A stretch of DNA of 64,000 nt from Sulfuriferula sp. AH1 (GCF_002162035.1 NZ_CP021138.1:2046001-2110000), one strand, 5' to 3'. Positions 26,848 through 37,337 are shown, counted from the first letter of the stretch. A program made the numbers and translations. The notes: generated by a model not told the origin, from the letters alone.

Positions 26848-27426
26848 CTAGCTTTCCTCGGTTAAATCCAGCTGCGCAGTATGTGGATTGGGGGCCACCA
26901 GATTGCCCAGTTCAACCAGTGGCGGCAACTCGTCGAGCGCGCGCAAATTCAAATCGCTGAGCAATTGCGTGGTGGTCACATACAACGCCGGGCGGCCCGG
27001 CACTTCGCGATGCCCTACGGTTTTGATCCAGTCGCGCTGCTCGAGAGTCTTGATAATTTGCGTATTGACCGCAACACCCCGGATTTCTTCTATATCGCCG
27101 CGAGTTACCGGCTGTTTATAGGCGATTATCGCCAGCGTTTCCATCACTGCACGCGAATATCTGGGCGGCTTTTCCGGGTTAATGCGTTGCAGGTAACACT
27201 GATATTCCCGCCGCGTCTGAAAACGCCAGCCATCCGCGATCGTAACCAGCTCCAGCCCCCGGTTTTGCCATTCGTCGCGCAATTCGGCCAAGGCCCGACG
27301 CAGCATATCCGCTCCCAGCTCTTCGTCAAATGCGCCGCGCATCTGTTCCAGCGTAAGCGGCTCGGTGCTGGCGAACAGCAACGTTTCCAGTACGACTTTC
27401 AATTCGGCAATGTGCTTAATCGGCAT
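26848..27426 (-). CDS. scpB: Chromosome segregation/condensation protein ScpB
   Basis: 192 residues. Two winged-helix domains, with the family motif [21 protein letters not shown] in the second half and [19 protein letters not shown]-like start (here [15 protein letters not shown]). It binds ScpA as a dimer and together they load SMC on DNA. It overlaps scpA by 11 bp. Confidence 0.96.
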   Translation of the reverse strand: MPIKHIAELKVVLETLLFASTEPLTLEQMRGAFDEELGADMLRRALAELRDEWQNRGLELVTIADGWRFQTRREYQCYLQRINPEKPPRYSRAVMETLAIIAYKQPVTRGDIEEIRGVAVNTQIIKTLEQRDWIKTVGHREVPGRPALYVTTTQLLSDLNLRALDELPPLVELGNLVAPNPHTAQLDLTEES

Positions 27427-28216
27427 GGGCTAAACGGACATAAATCGGCGCAAAATTCTGGTTCTGGGTAATTTCCACACGGCGTTCGCGGGCGAGTTCC
27501 AGCATGGCCAGGAATTTTACCACCAAGTGCGACACGCCCAGCTCCACTTCAAACAACGTAGTGAATTCCATAAACAGATCGCCCTGCAGCGCATTCAGTA
27601 TTTGCCCCATCGCTTCGCGCACTGACAGCTCCTGGCGCCCTACCGTATGATTGCGCCGCGTGCCGGCACGGGCGAGCAAGCCCAGCCAGGCTTCTCGCAA
27701 ATCCTCAGTGGAAATCTGCGGCAGCAATCTTTCGGCCTGTTCCTGCCAGACGCTTACCGCAAAAAAATCGCGATCGACCCGTGGCAGCTCGTCAAGCAGT
27801 TCGGCAGCCAGTTTCATTTGCTCGTACTCCAGCAAGCGTCGCACCAGCTCGGCACGCGGATCGGTTCCTTCGTCATTTTCATCAGCCAGCACCGGCCGCG
27901 GCAGCAACATGCGCGATTTTATCTCGATCAGCAATGCGGCCATCAGCAGGTATTCCGCCGCCAGTTCAAGCTGTTGCTTGCGCATCATGGTCACATATTC
28001 CATGTACTGCGCCGTCAGTCTGGCCATCGGGATATCCAGTACATCCAGGGAATGGCGGCGGATCAGGTACAGCAACAAATCCAGCGGGCCTTCGAAGGCG
28101 CCCAGATACACCGCCAGTGCTTCTGGCGGTATGTATAAATCCTGCGGCAGTTCTGTCAGCGGCTCGCCGTTGACCAGCGCCAGCACTGCCTGCGTCTCGA
28201 TAACGTCGGGCGTCAC
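27416..28216 (-). CDS. scpA: Chromosome segregation/condensation protein ScpA (kleisin)
   Basis: 266 residues. The kleisin block [20 protein letters not shown] and the downstream [19 protein letters not shown] are intact, and the C-terminal winged helix binds the SMC head. The GTG start overlaps the stop of the preceding GGDEF gene by four bases, so the c-di-GMP gene and scpA-scpB are probably one unit. Confidence 0.95.
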   Translation of the reverse strand: MTPDVIETQAVLALVNGEPLTELPQDLYIPPEALAVYLGAFEGPLDLLLYLIRRHSLDVLDIPMARLTAQYMEYVTMMRKQQLELAAEYLLMAALLIEIKSRMLLPRPVLADENDEGTDPRAELVRRLLEYEQMKLAAELLDELPRVDRDFFAVSVWQEQAERLLPQISTEDLREAWLGLLARAGTRRNHTVGRQELSVREAMGQILNALQGDLFMEFTTLFEVELGVSHLVVKFLAMLELARERRVEITQNQNFAPIYVRLAHAD

Positions 28217-29283
28217 GGCTGCACTACCACGCAGTTACGTCCCTGCGCCTTGGCATGATAAAGCGCGACATCCGCGTCGTGAATCAGCTGCCTGCCGATG
28301 CCGGTTTCATCCGATCCGTCATCCTCTATCGCAGCACCGGCCACGCCGATCGAAATAGTCAATGACAACGGCTCGTCCAGATTCTCGCAAAAAACATGGC
28401 TGCCGATGGCTCGCAAAATCCGGTGGGCGATTTCACTCGCAATTTCATGGTCCGCTCCAGGCAGCAGCGCGACGAACTCTTCGCCGCCATAGCGCGCGAA
28501 ACTGTCACTGCCGCGCAATACGGACTGAATGACCTGGGCTGCCTGCTGCAGCACCATATCACCCACCGGATGTCCCCAGCGATCGTTAATTCGCTTGAAA
28601 TGATCGAGGTCGAACATCATGGCTGCCAATGGCTGCTTGTGGCGCACCGCATGACTCACCGCCTCTTTTAACCGCGCGTCGAAATAGCGCCGGTTATTGA
28701 CCTGCGTTAACGCATCGGTCAGCCCGAAACGCTCCAGCTTGTCGAAATACAATGAGTTTTCCAGACACATCACCAGAAACGCGGTCAGGCGCTCCAGAAA
28801 GTAAGTGCCGTTTGTCGCCCGGAAACGATTGCCGTCACGACTGGCCAGATGCAGGCCGCCCATCAGATTGCCCTGCCGCACCAATGGCAATAACGCCACC
28901 GAAGCCAATCGGTCGCTCCCGAACAATTCGCCATGAAAATCGGCCTGATATATTCCCAGACGGGGACGCAATGGCGGATGATAAAACCCGCGCAATTGGG
29001 ATTTATGCGCGGCCAGCACCAGTCCCTTTTCGCAGAAAGCCGGCAAATGCGTATCGCCCAATACGCGCGCCCACTCCCCGCTTTCATCCAGCAACCACAA
29101 ACGCACTTCATCGAGCTCGAAATCCCGCGGGAAATCGTGCAATACGATATTCACCAGTTGCGATAGCCCGCGCGTCTCCATCAATCGCTGCTCCAGTTGC
29201 CCGAAGCGCAGCAGTTTCTTTTCGTTCTTGCGCGCCTCAGTCAATAATGTATCAAGCTGCTCGCGCAATGGTTCGGTTTGCAA
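28213..29283 (-). CDS. Diguanylate cyclase with N-terminal DUF484/GAF-like domain
   Basis: 356 residues. The N-terminus (about 1-45) is a predicted coiled coil, followed by a DUF484/GAF-like sensor (about 45-185) and a GGDEF domain (about 190-356). The active site is YGGEEFVALL near residue 266. Five residues before it is RGSD, an intact inhibitory I-site (RxxD), so the enzyme should make c-di-GMP with product feedback. The only start fitting the frame is TTG at 29283, preceded by AAGGGGA at good spacing. No membrane segment. Its stop overlaps the scpA start. Confidence 0.92.
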   Translation of the reverse strand: MQTEPLREQLDTLLTEARKNEKKLLRFGQLEQRLMETRGLSQLVNIVLHDFPRDFELDEVRLWLLDESGEWARVLGDTHLPAFCEKGLVLAAHKSQLRGFYHPPLRPRLGIYQADFHGELFGSDRLASVALLPLVRQGNLMGGLHLASRDGNRFRATNGTYFLERLTAFLVMCLENSLYFDKLERFGLTDALTQVNNRRYFDARLKEAVSHAVRHKQPLAAMMFDLDHFKRINDRWGHPVGDMVLQQAAQVIQSVLRGSDSFARYGGEEFVALLPGADHEIASEIAHRILRAIGSHVFCENLDEPLSLTISIGVAGAAIEDDGSDETGIGRQLIHDADVALYHAKAQGRNCVVVQP

Positions 29284-29584
29284 GTGCCATTCCCCTTTAT
29301 GAGCATTGCCAAAAAATAATAAATCACCTGATGCCGAATACCAGAAGCGCCTTTAGCAGACGATATTCCGATGATATTTATCAGATAATCGCCAAAAAAT
29401 GCAGTCCCGGCCAGTGCAGATTTATATTGTTGGCGGTGCTTCAAACTTATTCGTGATATTACACATCTCGGCTCAATATCGCTATTTTAACGTCTGAATC
29501 GCGTTGTGAGTTTTCTACATTCAGGTTATCGGGTAAACTCACAAAATTATGATTATTGTTTAGCATACTCAACAGGTAAAAAAC
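29284..29584. other. Divergent intergenic region, 301 bp
   Basis: It separates the diguanylate cyclase (minus) from dapA (plus). It is AT-rich with no coding frame. The notable element is the 10-bp inverted repeat at 29504-29544, described separately. I see no strong sigma-70 pair. Confidence 0.6.
29504..29544. promoter_or_regulatory. 10-bp perfect inverted repeat upstream of dapA
   Basis: TTGTGAGTTT and AAACTCACAA are separated by 21 bp and end 40 bp before the dapA ATG. This could be a dyad operator, a leader hairpin or an mRNA structure; no poly-T run follows, so it is not an intrinsic terminator. Confidence 0.45.
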
Positions 29585-30460
29585 ATGCTCACAGGCAGTT
29601 TAGTCGCGATTGTTACCCCGATGTTTGAAGATGGCAGCCTCGATCTCGCAAGCTTGCGCGCTCTGGTCGACTGGCATATCGCGCAAAAAACCGACGGCAT
29701 CGTCGTCGTGGGCACAACCGGCGAATCCCCGACCGTCAATCCGGAAGAGCACTGCTCGCTCATCCGCACCGTGGTCGAACACACTGCCGGACGCGTACCG
29801 GTCATTGCGGGCACTGGCGCCAATTCAACTTCGGAAGCCATTGAACTCACGCGCTGCGCGCTGTCCGCTGGCGCAGATTACGGCCTCTCGGTCGCCCCGT
29901 ATTACAACAAGCCCGGACAGGAAGGCTTGTACCGCCATTTCAAAGCCATTGCGGAAGCAGTCGAGCTACCGCTCATGCTCTACAACGTGCCCGGTCGCAC
30001 CGCAAGCGACATCAGCAACGATACCGCATTGCGTCTCGCGCAAATCCCCAACATTGTCGGCATCAAAGACGCCACCGGCAACATGGAACGCGCCACCGAC
30101 CTGATCATGCGCGCCCCGAACGATTTCGCCCTCTATACCGGCGATGACGCCAGTGCACTGGCCTTCATGCTGCTGGGCGGACATGGCGTCATTTCCGTCA
30201 CTGCCAATATCGCCCCCCTGTCCATGCACGAAATGTGTGTCGCGGCATTTAACGGCGAGATCCAGCGCGGACGGGAAATCAATCACACGCTATTCGGCCT
30301 GCACCGCAAATTATTCGTGGAAGCCAACCCCATCCCCGTCAAATGGGCCCTGGCGGAAATGGGACGGATCAAATCCGGTATCCGCTTGCCGCTTACAGAA
30401 CTTTCCGCTGAACACCACGACATTTTACGCGCAGCCTTGCGCCAAGCTCATGCTATTTAA
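29585..30460 (+). CDS. dapA: 4-hydroxy-tetrahydrodipicolinate synthase DapA
   Basis: 291 residues, normal length. Condenses aspartate semialdehyde with pyruvate in lysine and diaminopimelate synthesis. The conserved GTTGESPTV at about 45, catalytic Tyr in [10 protein letters not shown] and Schiff-base Lys in [11 protein letters not shown] are all present. It is followed 10 bp later by bamC, an association common in Beta- and Gammaproteobacteria. Confidence 0.98.
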   Translation: MLTGSLVAIVTPMFEDGSLDLASLRALVDWHIAQKTDGIVVVGTTGESPTVNPEEHCSLIRTVVEHTAGRVPVIAGTGANSTSEAIELTRCALSAGADYGLSVAPYYNKPGQEGLYRHFKAIAEAVELPLMLYNVPGRTASDISNDTALRLAQIPNIVGIKDATGNMERATDLIMRAPNDFALYTGDDASALAFMLLGGHGVISVTANIAPLSMHEMCVAAFNGEIQRGREINHTLFGLHRKLFVEANPIPVKWALAEMGRIKSGIRLPLTELSAEHHDILRAALRQAHAI

Positions 30461-30470
30461 GGACTTATCA

Positions 30471-31613
30471 ATGAAACGCACACCTTTATCAATCGCCCTC
30501 ATTTGCGCTGGCGTTATCGTTAGCTTAGGCGGATGCAGTTCACTCGATATTCTGGAAACAAAAAAGATCGACTACAAGTCGGCAGGCAAGATCCCTACAC
30601 TGGAAGTTCCTCCCGACTTGACCACGCCAACTACCGATAACCGCTATCAGGTTCCGGATCTTAATCCGGGCGGCAGCGCCACCTATTCGGCATACAACGC
30701 TGAACGCGGCGACAAGGCGAGCGCCGGCAGCGACGTATTGCCGACCCAGAACAAAGTTCGTCTGGAACGCGCAGGTAGCGAACGCTGGTTGGTAGTGGAT
30801 GAATCCCCGGATAAAGTCTGGCCGATTCTGAAGGAATTCTGGCAAGAAAACGGTTTCATCCTGAATGAGGATCAGCCCGCCACCGGTATCATGGAAACCG
30901 AATGGGCAGAAAACCGCGCCAAAATTCCGCAGGATTTTATCCGCAAGACGATAGGCAAAGTTCTGGATGGCCTGTATTCGACCGGCGAACGGGATAAATT
31001 CCGTACCCGTATCGAACGCAATCCAAAAAATCCCAATGAAACGGAAATTTACATCAGTCATCGCGGCATGGTCGAAGTCTATGACGGCAGCGACAGCAAG
31101 CACACCGTGTGGCAGCCGCGCCCGGCCGATCCGAGCCTGGAAGCCGAGATGCTCAGCCGCCTGATGGTACGCCTCGGTGTAGAGAAAGCCCGAGCAGACG
31201 CCATGCTGGCGGAAAAGAGCCAGGGCGACCGGGCCCAGATCAGCAAATCCAGCGATGGCAACATGATGCTCACCGACAACGAATCGTTCGATCGCGCCTG
31301 GCGTCGTGTCGGTCTGGCGCTGGATCGCGTCGGCTTCACCGTGGTTGACCGTGATCGTGCCAAAGGCGTTTATTACGTACGTTACGTCGATCCCGAGCAG
31401 GATAATCAGACCGGCAAGAACAAGGGTTTCTTCAGCAAGCTCGCCTTCTGGAAGAGCAGCAGCAAGACCAACACCGAACAGTACCAGGTGGAATTATCAG
31501 AAAATCCGTCTGCAACCGGTACCGCTGTCCGCGTGCTCAGCGCAAAAGGCGAACCGGCACAACCGGAAACTGCCAACAAAATCATCAAGCTGTTATTGGA
31601 ACAGCTTAAATAG
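30471..31613 (+). CDS. bamC: Outer membrane assembly lipoprotein BamC
   Basis: 380 residues from the ATG at 30471; the longer ORF from 30144 is the dapA shadow. The signal peptide ends with the lipobox SLGGC, so Cys24 is lipidated. An extended N-terminal segment is followed by two helix-grip domains; the second, around 245-380, contains NESFDRAWRRVGLALDRVGF. BamC is an accessory lipoprotein of the outer-membrane protein insertion complex. It lies between dapA and the MBL gene in one run. Confidence 0.93.
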   Translation: MKRTPLSIALICAGVIVSLGGCSSLDILETKKIDYKSAGKIPTLEVPPDLTTPTTDNRYQVPDLNPGGSATYSAYNAERGDKASAGSDVLPTQNKVRLERAGSERWLVVDESPDKVWPILKEFWQENGFILNEDQPATGIMETEWAENRAKIPQDFIRKTIGKVLDGLYSTGERDKFRTRIERNPKNPNETEIYISHRGMVEVYDGSDSKHTVWQPRPADPSLEAEMLSRLMVRLGVEKARADAMLAEKSQGDRAQISKSSDGNMMLTDNESFDRAWRRVGLALDRVGFTVVDRDRAKGVYYVRYVDPEQDNQTGKNKGFFSKLAFWKSSSKTNTEQYQVELSENPSATGTAVRVLSAKGEPAQPETANKIIKLLLEQLK

Positions 31614-31619
31614 GCAGCA

Positions 31620-32387
31620 ATGCGTTTTGCCAGCCTGGGCAGCGGTAGCGAAGGCAATGCGCTGGTCGTAGAAGTCAAGCATACCCGCATCATGCTCGAT
31701 TGCGGTTTCGGCTTGCGCGAAACCGCAAGTCGCCTCGCCGGGAAAGCACTGCAACCGGACGACATCGACGCCATTGTGATTACCCATGAACACGGTGACC
31801 ACATTGGTGGTGCCGCACGTTTCGCGCGCAAATACAAAGTGCCGCTATGGATGACGCACGGCACATTCAGCGTGTTTCGCCGGCAATGCGAGCAGTTGCC
31901 TGAAGTGCAGCTCTTCGATAGCCACCAGAACTTCAGCATAGGCGACATTGCGCTCACTCCCTTCCCTGTACCTCACGATGCCCGCGAGCCGGCACAGTTT
32001 GTGTTCAGTGACGGCGTACACAGACTGGGCGTACTTACCGATGCCGGCGCCTCCACCGCACATATTGAAACCATGCTCAGCGGCTGTGACGCACTGGTGC
32101 TGGAATGCAATCATGACAGCGAGTTGCTGAAAAACAGCAGTTATCCGCCAGGTTTGAAAAAACGCATCGCCGGCCTGTTCGGCCATCTGGACAATCAGGC
32201 AGCTGCCGCATTGCTCGCCAAGCTGGACACCAGTCGTCTGCAGCATCTGATTGCGGCCCATCTCTCCAAACACAACAACACACCGGCACTTGCACTCGGC
32301 GGTCTTGCCGGCGTTCTGCGGTGCACTCCGGACTGGCTTGATTATGCCAAACAGGAAGACGGGTTTTGCTGGCGACAACTCACTTAA
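31620..32387 (+). CDS. YycJ/WalJ-type metallo-beta-lactamase fold hydrolase
   Basis: 255 residues. The opening FASLGSGSEGNALVVE and the metal-binding THEHGDHIGG (HxHxDH) near residue 60 mark the WalJ/YycJ subgroup. A further His in VPHDAREPAQF and Asp in LTDAGASTAH complete the dinuclear metal site, and EVECNHD-type VLECNHDSELL is present. These are predicted nucleases (5'-3' exonuclease activity has been reported for related proteins); the substrate here is unknown. It follows bamC by 6 bp. Confidence 0.9.
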   Translation: MRFASLGSGSEGNALVVEVKHTRIMLDCGFGLRETASRLAGKALQPDDIDAIVITHEHGDHIGGAARFARKYKVPLWMTHGTFSVFRRQCEQLPEVQLFDSHQNFSIGDIALTPFPVPHDAREPAQFVFSDGVHRLGVLTDAGASTAHIETMLSGCDALVLECNHDSELLKNSSYPPGLKKRIAGLFGHLDNQAAAALLAKLDTSRLQHLIAAHLSKHNNTPALALGGLAGVLRCTPDWLDYAKQEDGFCWRQLT

Positions 32388-32400
32388 GCGACGAACGCGC

Positions 32401-32429
32401 TTGCCGAAAATGCTTTCTCACGCTAAAGT
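32401..32429 (+). promoter_or_regulatory. Candidate sigma-70 promoter for exbB
   Basis: TTGCCG at 32401-32406 and TAAAGT at 32424-32429 with 17-bp spacing; each matches consensus at four of six positions. The start codon is 32 bp downstream. Confidence 0.45.
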
Positions 32430-32461
32430 GATGTACGTTTCTGGTCTGAGGGAGTACACGT

Positions 32462-33067
32462 GTGTTAGCAATTATTGAAGCGGCGGGCTGGCCGATCTGG
32501 CCGTTGGTTTTAGCCTCTGTATTATCTGTAGCCATCATTATCGAACGTTTCATTTCGTTACGCGCGACCGAAGTCACTCCCAAGGGTTTATTGGAAAAAA
32601 CCGTGCAGGCCTACCGCCAGCAAGGCGCGAACGGCGACATGCTCAATCAGCTGGCACAAAGCTCACCGCTGGGACGGATTTTTGCTGCCGGTTTGCGCAA
32701 TGCGAAGAATTCGCGCGAAATCATGAAAGAATCCATTGAAGAAGCCGGCCGCGGCGCCGTCCACGAGCTGGAACGTTTTCTGCCTGCGCTGGGCACCATC
32801 GCTTCGGTTGCACCATTACTCGGCTTGCTCGGCACCGTCATCGGCATGGTGGAAATCTTTGGCGCACAGACTCCTTCCGGCGGCAATCCTGCCGTACTTG
32901 CGCACGGCATTTCCGTGGCACTGTATAACACCGCATTCGGTCTGATCGTGGCCATCCCCAGTTTGATCTTTTATCGTTTCTTCCGTACCCGCGTCGATTC
33001 CCTGGTTGTAGAAATGGAACAGGAAGCTGTTAAACTGGTCGAAATTGTGCATGGCGAACGCCAATAA
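32462..33067 (+). CDS. exbB: ExbB/TolQ-type proton channel protein
   Basis: 201 residues from a GTG start at 32462, with GAGGGA upstream. Three membrane segments. The family block LGTIASVAPLLGLLGTVIGMVEIFG and GISVALYNTAFGLIVAIP are intact. It forms the stator for ExbD and powers TonB or a related system. No tonB or receptor gene lies next to it; the downstream genes are exbD and lipid A genes, a typical betaproteobacterial placement. Confidence 0.93.
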   Translation: MLAIIEAAGWPIWPLVLASVLSVAIIIERFISLRATEVTPKGLLEKTVQAYRQQGANGDMLNQLAQSSPLGRIFAAGLRNAKNSREIMKESIEEAGRGAVHELERFLPALGTIASVAPLLGLLGTVIGMVEIFGAQTPSGGNPAVLAHGISVALYNTAFGLIVAIPSLIFYRFFRTRVDSLVVEMEQEAVKLVEIVHGERQ

Positions 33068-33078
33068 ACAGGATCAAC

Positions 33079-33495
33079 ATGAATTTCCAGCATCGACACA
33101 CTCAGGAAGAACCCGAGATCAACCTCATTCCGATGATAGACGTATTGCTTGTGGTATTGATTTTCCTGATGGTAACCACAACCTACGCCAAATTTTCCGA
33201 GCTGCAAATCAACCTGCCTCAGGCAACAGGCGATGTGTCCAAGGAAAAGCCGTCGCAAATCACTGTTTCCGTCGATGCGGTCGGCAATTATGAAGTCAAT
33301 AACGCTGCAGTCACTTTCTCCACTGTCAGCAATCTGGCACAAGTATTGAAGCAGGCTGCAAAGGGTTCGCCTGATACAGTCATTATCATCAATGCCGACG
33401 CCAAAGCGACTCATCAATCGGTTATTAATGTAATGGAAGCCGGTCGTGAAGCCGGACTCACCCGTATTACCTTTGCCACACAAAAAGGCAATTAA
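33079..33495 (+). CDS. exbD: ExbD/TolR-type protein
   Basis: 138 residues with one membrane segment (about 15-35). The motif INLIPMIDVLLVVLIFLMVT holds the proton-carrying Asp. The periplasmic domain is complete. The ATG is 11 bp after exbB, so the two are co-translated. A hairpin (33503-33521) follows the stop. Confidence 0.94.
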   Translation: MNFQHRHTQEEPEINLIPMIDVLLVVLIFLMVTTTYAKFSELQINLPQATGDVSKEKPSQITVSVDAVGNYEVNNAAVTFSTVSNLAQVLKQAAKGSPDTVIIINADAKATHQSVINVMEAGREAGLTRITFATQKGN

Positions 33496-33502
33496 ACCCC
33501 AT

Positions 33503-33521
33503 GCCTCGCTTTTCGCGAGGC
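33503..33521. terminator. Hairpin after exbD, weak terminator or processing signal
   Basis: GCCTCGC, loop TTTTC, GCGAGGC. No T run follows on the plus strand, so it is not a classical intrinsic terminator. Confidence 0.35.
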
Positions 33522-33540
33522 ACTCTCTACCATAACTGCT

Positions 33541-34641
33541 ATGAGCACTTGGAAAGACCCGTTTGGCAGCAACCGCCTAGGTTTATGGCTAGCTGACCGT
33601 CACGACCGCAAAAACAAGCAGATTTCGCGCATTGTCGCGCGCTGGGGCTGGCTAAAACCCATGGGCGACCGCGGCAAGGTCGTCTGGGTCATGGCTGGCG
33701 CCAGTGCGGACAGCGTACGTCTGGCTGTTGAACTGGTACGCGCCATTCGGGAAAAACGTCTGGATATTCGGCTGGTGCTGACCTTCGAAAAGGAATACGC
33801 CGACATTCTCTCCCTGCTCGACGATTGCGATAAAACCGGCTGGGGTTATGCGCCTTGCGATCATCCGCGTGCCTTGACCCGTGCCATGCAACGGATTGAA
33901 CCATTCGGCATTATCGCGGTAGGCACCCAGCCGCAGCTCAACCTGAGCAAGCTGCTGGACCAGCACCAGCACGTATTGGTCGTCAATCCGCCGCAGCCGG
34001 TCACCTTTCATTGCGAACGCGTCTATAACGGCATATCCCTGCACGACAGCGACGAGCCCGGGGCGATGGCCGACATGCGCGCCATCCTGGCGCAAGCGCA
34101 GATCGATCCCAATTTCAAATCGCTGGTCAATCATGGCGCAGAACGCCATTTATGGTGGCTGCACGGCGTCTCGGCAGAAGAGAGCGCCGCTATCGCCAGA
34201 CAGCTGTTTGCGCACGCACCTGAGGATGTAATCTTTGTCAGCGGCGAACGCGCGAATGACACGCACCTGCAAATCAGCCAATGGGACCGCACCCCTATTC
34301 CTGGCAGCCGCATAGTTTGGGTGGACGAAGAAAAATGGCTGCCAGCCATTTCCGCAGCGGTTACCGCCACCCACCTCGCCGAGATTCATCCGGTAACTTT
34401 GTGGCAAGCCATGGCCGGCGGCGCAGCGATCTCATGCCCCGACCACAGCAAACTCCCCAAAGCGGAGCTGCATGCTGCCATTACGGCATGTACGGATCCG
34501 GTTGCTGCCTGGCAGAATTTTCGCGCCAATGTCATTCAGGCACGCCAGCATGGCGACATCGCACGACGCCTGTTCTGGCAGGAACGCCGTCTGGCGGAAA
34601 CCATGAGCCAGGAACTGGTCGAGCGCATATTTGAATGGTAG
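33541..34641 (+). CDS. KdtA (WaaA)-like glycosyltransferase, atypical, soluble form
   Basis: 366 residues. The middle resembles Kdo transferase WaaA: SADSVRLAVELVRAIREKRL matches its ...LVRAL block, and PCDHPRALTRAMQRIEP matches its P-Y-D-LP-x-AL block. The C-terminal half has ATHLAEIHPVTLWQAMAGG followed by SCPDHSKL, similar in place to the GGHNPLEA donor site, but the residues differ. The N-terminal membrane anchor and the acceptor-site ASVGE motif of WaaA are missing. It overlaps lpxK by 7 bp, so the two are translationally coupled, and Kdo and lipid A genes follow. It may transfer a sugar to LPS or be a degenerate paralogue; the assignment to the family rests on my by-eye comparison. Confidence 0.6.
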   Translation: MSTWKDPFGSNRLGLWLADRHDRKNKQISRIVARWGWLKPMGDRGKVVWVMAGASADSVRLAVELVRAIREKRLDIRLVLTFEKEYADILSLLDDCDKTGWGYAPCDHPRALTRAMQRIEPFGIIAVGTQPQLNLSKLLDQHQHVLVVNPPQPVTFHCERVYNGISLHDSDEPGAMADMRAILAQAQIDPNFKSLVNHGAERHLWWLHGVSAEESAAIARQLFAHAPEDVIFVSGERANDTHLQISQWDRTPIPGSRIVWVDEEKWLPAISAAVTATHLAEIHPVTLWQAMAGGAAISCPDHSKLPKAELHAAITACTDPVAAWQNFRANVIQARQHGDIARRLFWQERRLAETMSQELVERIFEW

Positions 34642-35636
34642 CCTGGGTACAGCGCCAATGGCGCAGCACCACTCCGTGGCATGCGCTGCTCATCCCGTTA
34701 TCCTGGCTATTCGCCATCCTCAGTGCACTTCGCCGCACCGGCTATACCAGCGGTCTGCTGCGGCGCCAGCATCTCGCCGTTCCCGTCATCATTATCGGCA
34801 ATATCAGCGTCGGCGGCACCGGCAAGACCCCGCTCGTTATCTGGCTTGCCCAGCAGCTCGCAGCGCATGGCCGGCACCCCGGCATCATCAGCCGCGGCTA
34901 TGGCGGCAACGCGGCCACCCCGCAGGCCGTCTCTGCGCACAGCAATGCCGCGATTGTCGGCGATGAGCCGCGCTTATTAGCGCAACGCCTGGCCTGCCCG
35001 GTCTGGATAGGGCGCAACCGTCCCGCTGCCGGACGCGCACTGCTGGCCGCACACCCCGAAGTTGACGTCATCCTCAGCGATGACGGATTACAGCACTACG
35101 CCCTGGCGCGGGATGTCGAAATCGCCGTAATCGATAGCTCCCGCGGCTTCGGCAATGCACGCCTGCTCCCTGCGGGCCCGTTACGCGAACCGCTCAACCG
35201 ACTGCAGCAGGTGGATGCGGTGATCGTCAACCAGACCGGCGCATCTCACCCCGGCCTTCCGCCGTTGCAGCACGCTTATGCAATGCAGCTGGTCGGGCAT
35301 CATTTCACCAATCTGAAGCACCCGAAACAGACTGCTGTCGCTGCCGATTTCAGCGATAGCCAAGTGCATGCGGTTGCCGGCATCGGTCACCCGCAACGTT
35401 TTTTTGATCAGCTCGATGCAATGGGGTTGCATGTCATTCCTCATGCTTTTGCCGATCACTATCAATATCAAGCGTCCGACCTCAATTTCCCCGGCATTAT
35501 CATCATGACCGAGAAAGATGCGGTAAAATGTCAGGCTTTCGTGACTGAACATATGTGGGTATGGCCGGTGCAGGCACAGCTTGATCCGGAATTACTGCCG
35601 CGCCTGCTCGCCAAACTAGGAAATCATCATGGATAG
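34635..35636 (+). CDS. lpxK: Tetraacyldisaccharide 4'-kinase LpxK
   Basis: 333 residues. Phosphorylates the 4' position of the lipid A precursor in the inner membrane. N-terminal hydrophobic segment near residues 17-33, then Walker [17 protein letters not shown] near 58 and the conserved [20 protein letters not shown]. Overlaps the KdtA-like gene by 7 bp and the Trm112 gene by 8 bp. Confidence 0.97.
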   Translation: MVAWVQRQWRSTTPWHALLIPLSWLFAILSALRRTGYTSGLLRRQHLAVPVIIIGNISVGGTGKTPLVIWLAQQLAAHGRHPGIISRGYGGNAATPQAVSAHSNAAIVGDEPRLLAQRLACPVWIGRNRPAAGRALLAAHPEVDVILSDDGLQHYALARDVEIAVIDSSRGFGNARLLPAGPLREPLNRLQQVDAVIVNQTGASHPGLPPLQHAYAMQLVGHHFTNLKHPKQTAVAADFSDSQVHAVAGIGHPQRFFDQLDAMGLHVIPHAFADHYQYQASDLNFPGIIIMTEKDAVKCQAFVTEHMWVWPVQAQLDPELLPRLLAKLGNHHG

Positions 35637-35808
35637 CAAATTATTAGACATACTGGTATGCCCGATCTGCAAAGGCCCACTGGTGTATCACAAAGCAGTG
35701 CAGGAACTGATTTGCAAAGCCGACCGTCTGGCTTTCCCCATCCGCGACGACATTCCGGTAATGCTGGAAAGCGAAGCGCGCACGCTGGGCGAGGATGAAG
35801 TCGTTTAA
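35629..35808 (+). CDS. Trm112/YcaR-family zinc-ribbon-like protein
   Basis: 59 residues, too short for most ORF cutoffs but clear: [16 protein letters not shown] is followed by [20 protein letters not shown], close to E. coli YcaR, including its CPxC pair and a single later Cys. It overlaps lpxK by 8 bp and its TAA overlaps the kdsB ATG (TAATG). Trm112-like proteins activate methyltransferases in eukaryotes; the bacterial role is unknown, but this position between lpxK and kdsB is conserved. Confidence 0.93.
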   Translation: MDSKLLDILVCPICKGPLVYHKAVQELICKADRLAFPIRDDIPVMLESEARTLGEDEVV

Positions 35809-36584
35809 TGCAGTTCACCGTCATTATCCCTGCCCGCCACGCGTCCACACGACTGCCCGCCAAGCCGCTCGCCGACATACACGGCAAGCCGATGGTGGTG
35901 CGGGTTGCAGAACGCGCCGCGCTCAGCGATGCCGCTGCGGTCTGGGTGGCAGCAGATGACGAGCGCATCATCAATGCTGTTGCCGAACATGGCATCCAGA
36001 GCATTGCCACCTCGCCCGAGCACGCTTCGGGTACGGACAGGCTGGCGGAAGCGGTGATCCAGCTCGGCCTCGCCGACGACGTGATCGTGGTCAATGTGCA
36101 GGGCGACGAGCCACTGATCGCACCGGAGCTCATCCGTGCAGTCGCGGCCGATCTTGCTGCGCATCCCGAATCGGTGATGGCAACGGTGTGCCATCCGCTG
36201 CACGATTATGCCAGCATGATGAATCCGCACATGGTCAAAGTGGTGATGGACGACAATGGCCATGCCATGTACTTCAGTCGCGCACCCATTCCCTATGCGC
36301 GCGACGCTTTTGCCGCGGGTACGCAACTGCCTGCCGATTTGCCGGCATATCGCCATATCGGGCTGTACGCTTACCGGGTAGGGTTTCTCAAGCAATACGC
36401 CAACTTGAGCCCGGCGCCCATCGAGCGCTTCGAATCGCTGGAGCAGCTGCGCGTGCTCTGGCATGGTTTCAAAATCAGCGTCAGCATCAGCCCCCACCCT
36501 GCGGCACCCGGCGTCGATACGGCGGAAGATCTGGCACAGGTACGGGAATTATTTTTAGCATCATCATTATCAAAAGAAGGTTAA
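35808..36584 (+). CDS. kdsB: CMP-Kdo synthetase KdsB
   Basis: 258 residues. Activates Kdo with CTP for LPS inner core synthesis. The opening [19 protein letters not shown] is the nucleotidyl-binding signature, [14 protein letters not shown] holds metal/CTP contacts, and [13 protein letters not shown] is intact. Starts inside the Trm112 stop codon and is followed 6 bp later by adk. Confidence 0.98.
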   Translation: MQFTVIIPARHASTRLPAKPLADIHGKPMVVRVAERAALSDAAAVWVAADDERIINAVAEHGIQSIATSPEHASGTDRLAEAVIQLGLADDVIVVNVQGDEPLIAPELIRAVAADLAAHPESVMATVCHPLHDYASMMNPHMVKVVMDDNGHAMYFSRAPIPYARDAFAAGTQLPADLPAYRHIGLYAYRVGFLKQYANLSPAPIERFESLEQLRVLWHGFKISVSISPHPAAPGVDTAEDLAQVRELFLASSLSKEG

Positions 36585-37244
<660 letters not shown>

Positions 37245-37267
37245 TACGCCTCCTAAACGCCGAGTTT

Positions 37268-37312
37268 GTCAGAAAATCATTGTCGTCAGATCGCCCTCCG
37301 TCCTTTCTGACG
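37268..37312. other. Alternative hairpins between adk and rlmD
   Basis: GTCAGAAA (37268-37275) and CGTCAGA (37284-37290) can each pair with the same downstream TTTCTGACG (37304-37312), giving two exclusive hairpins. No T run follows. It could be an mRNA structure or processing site. Confidence 0.3.
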
Positions 37313-37337
37313 GCAGCAGCCACATTTAGTCAATCCT

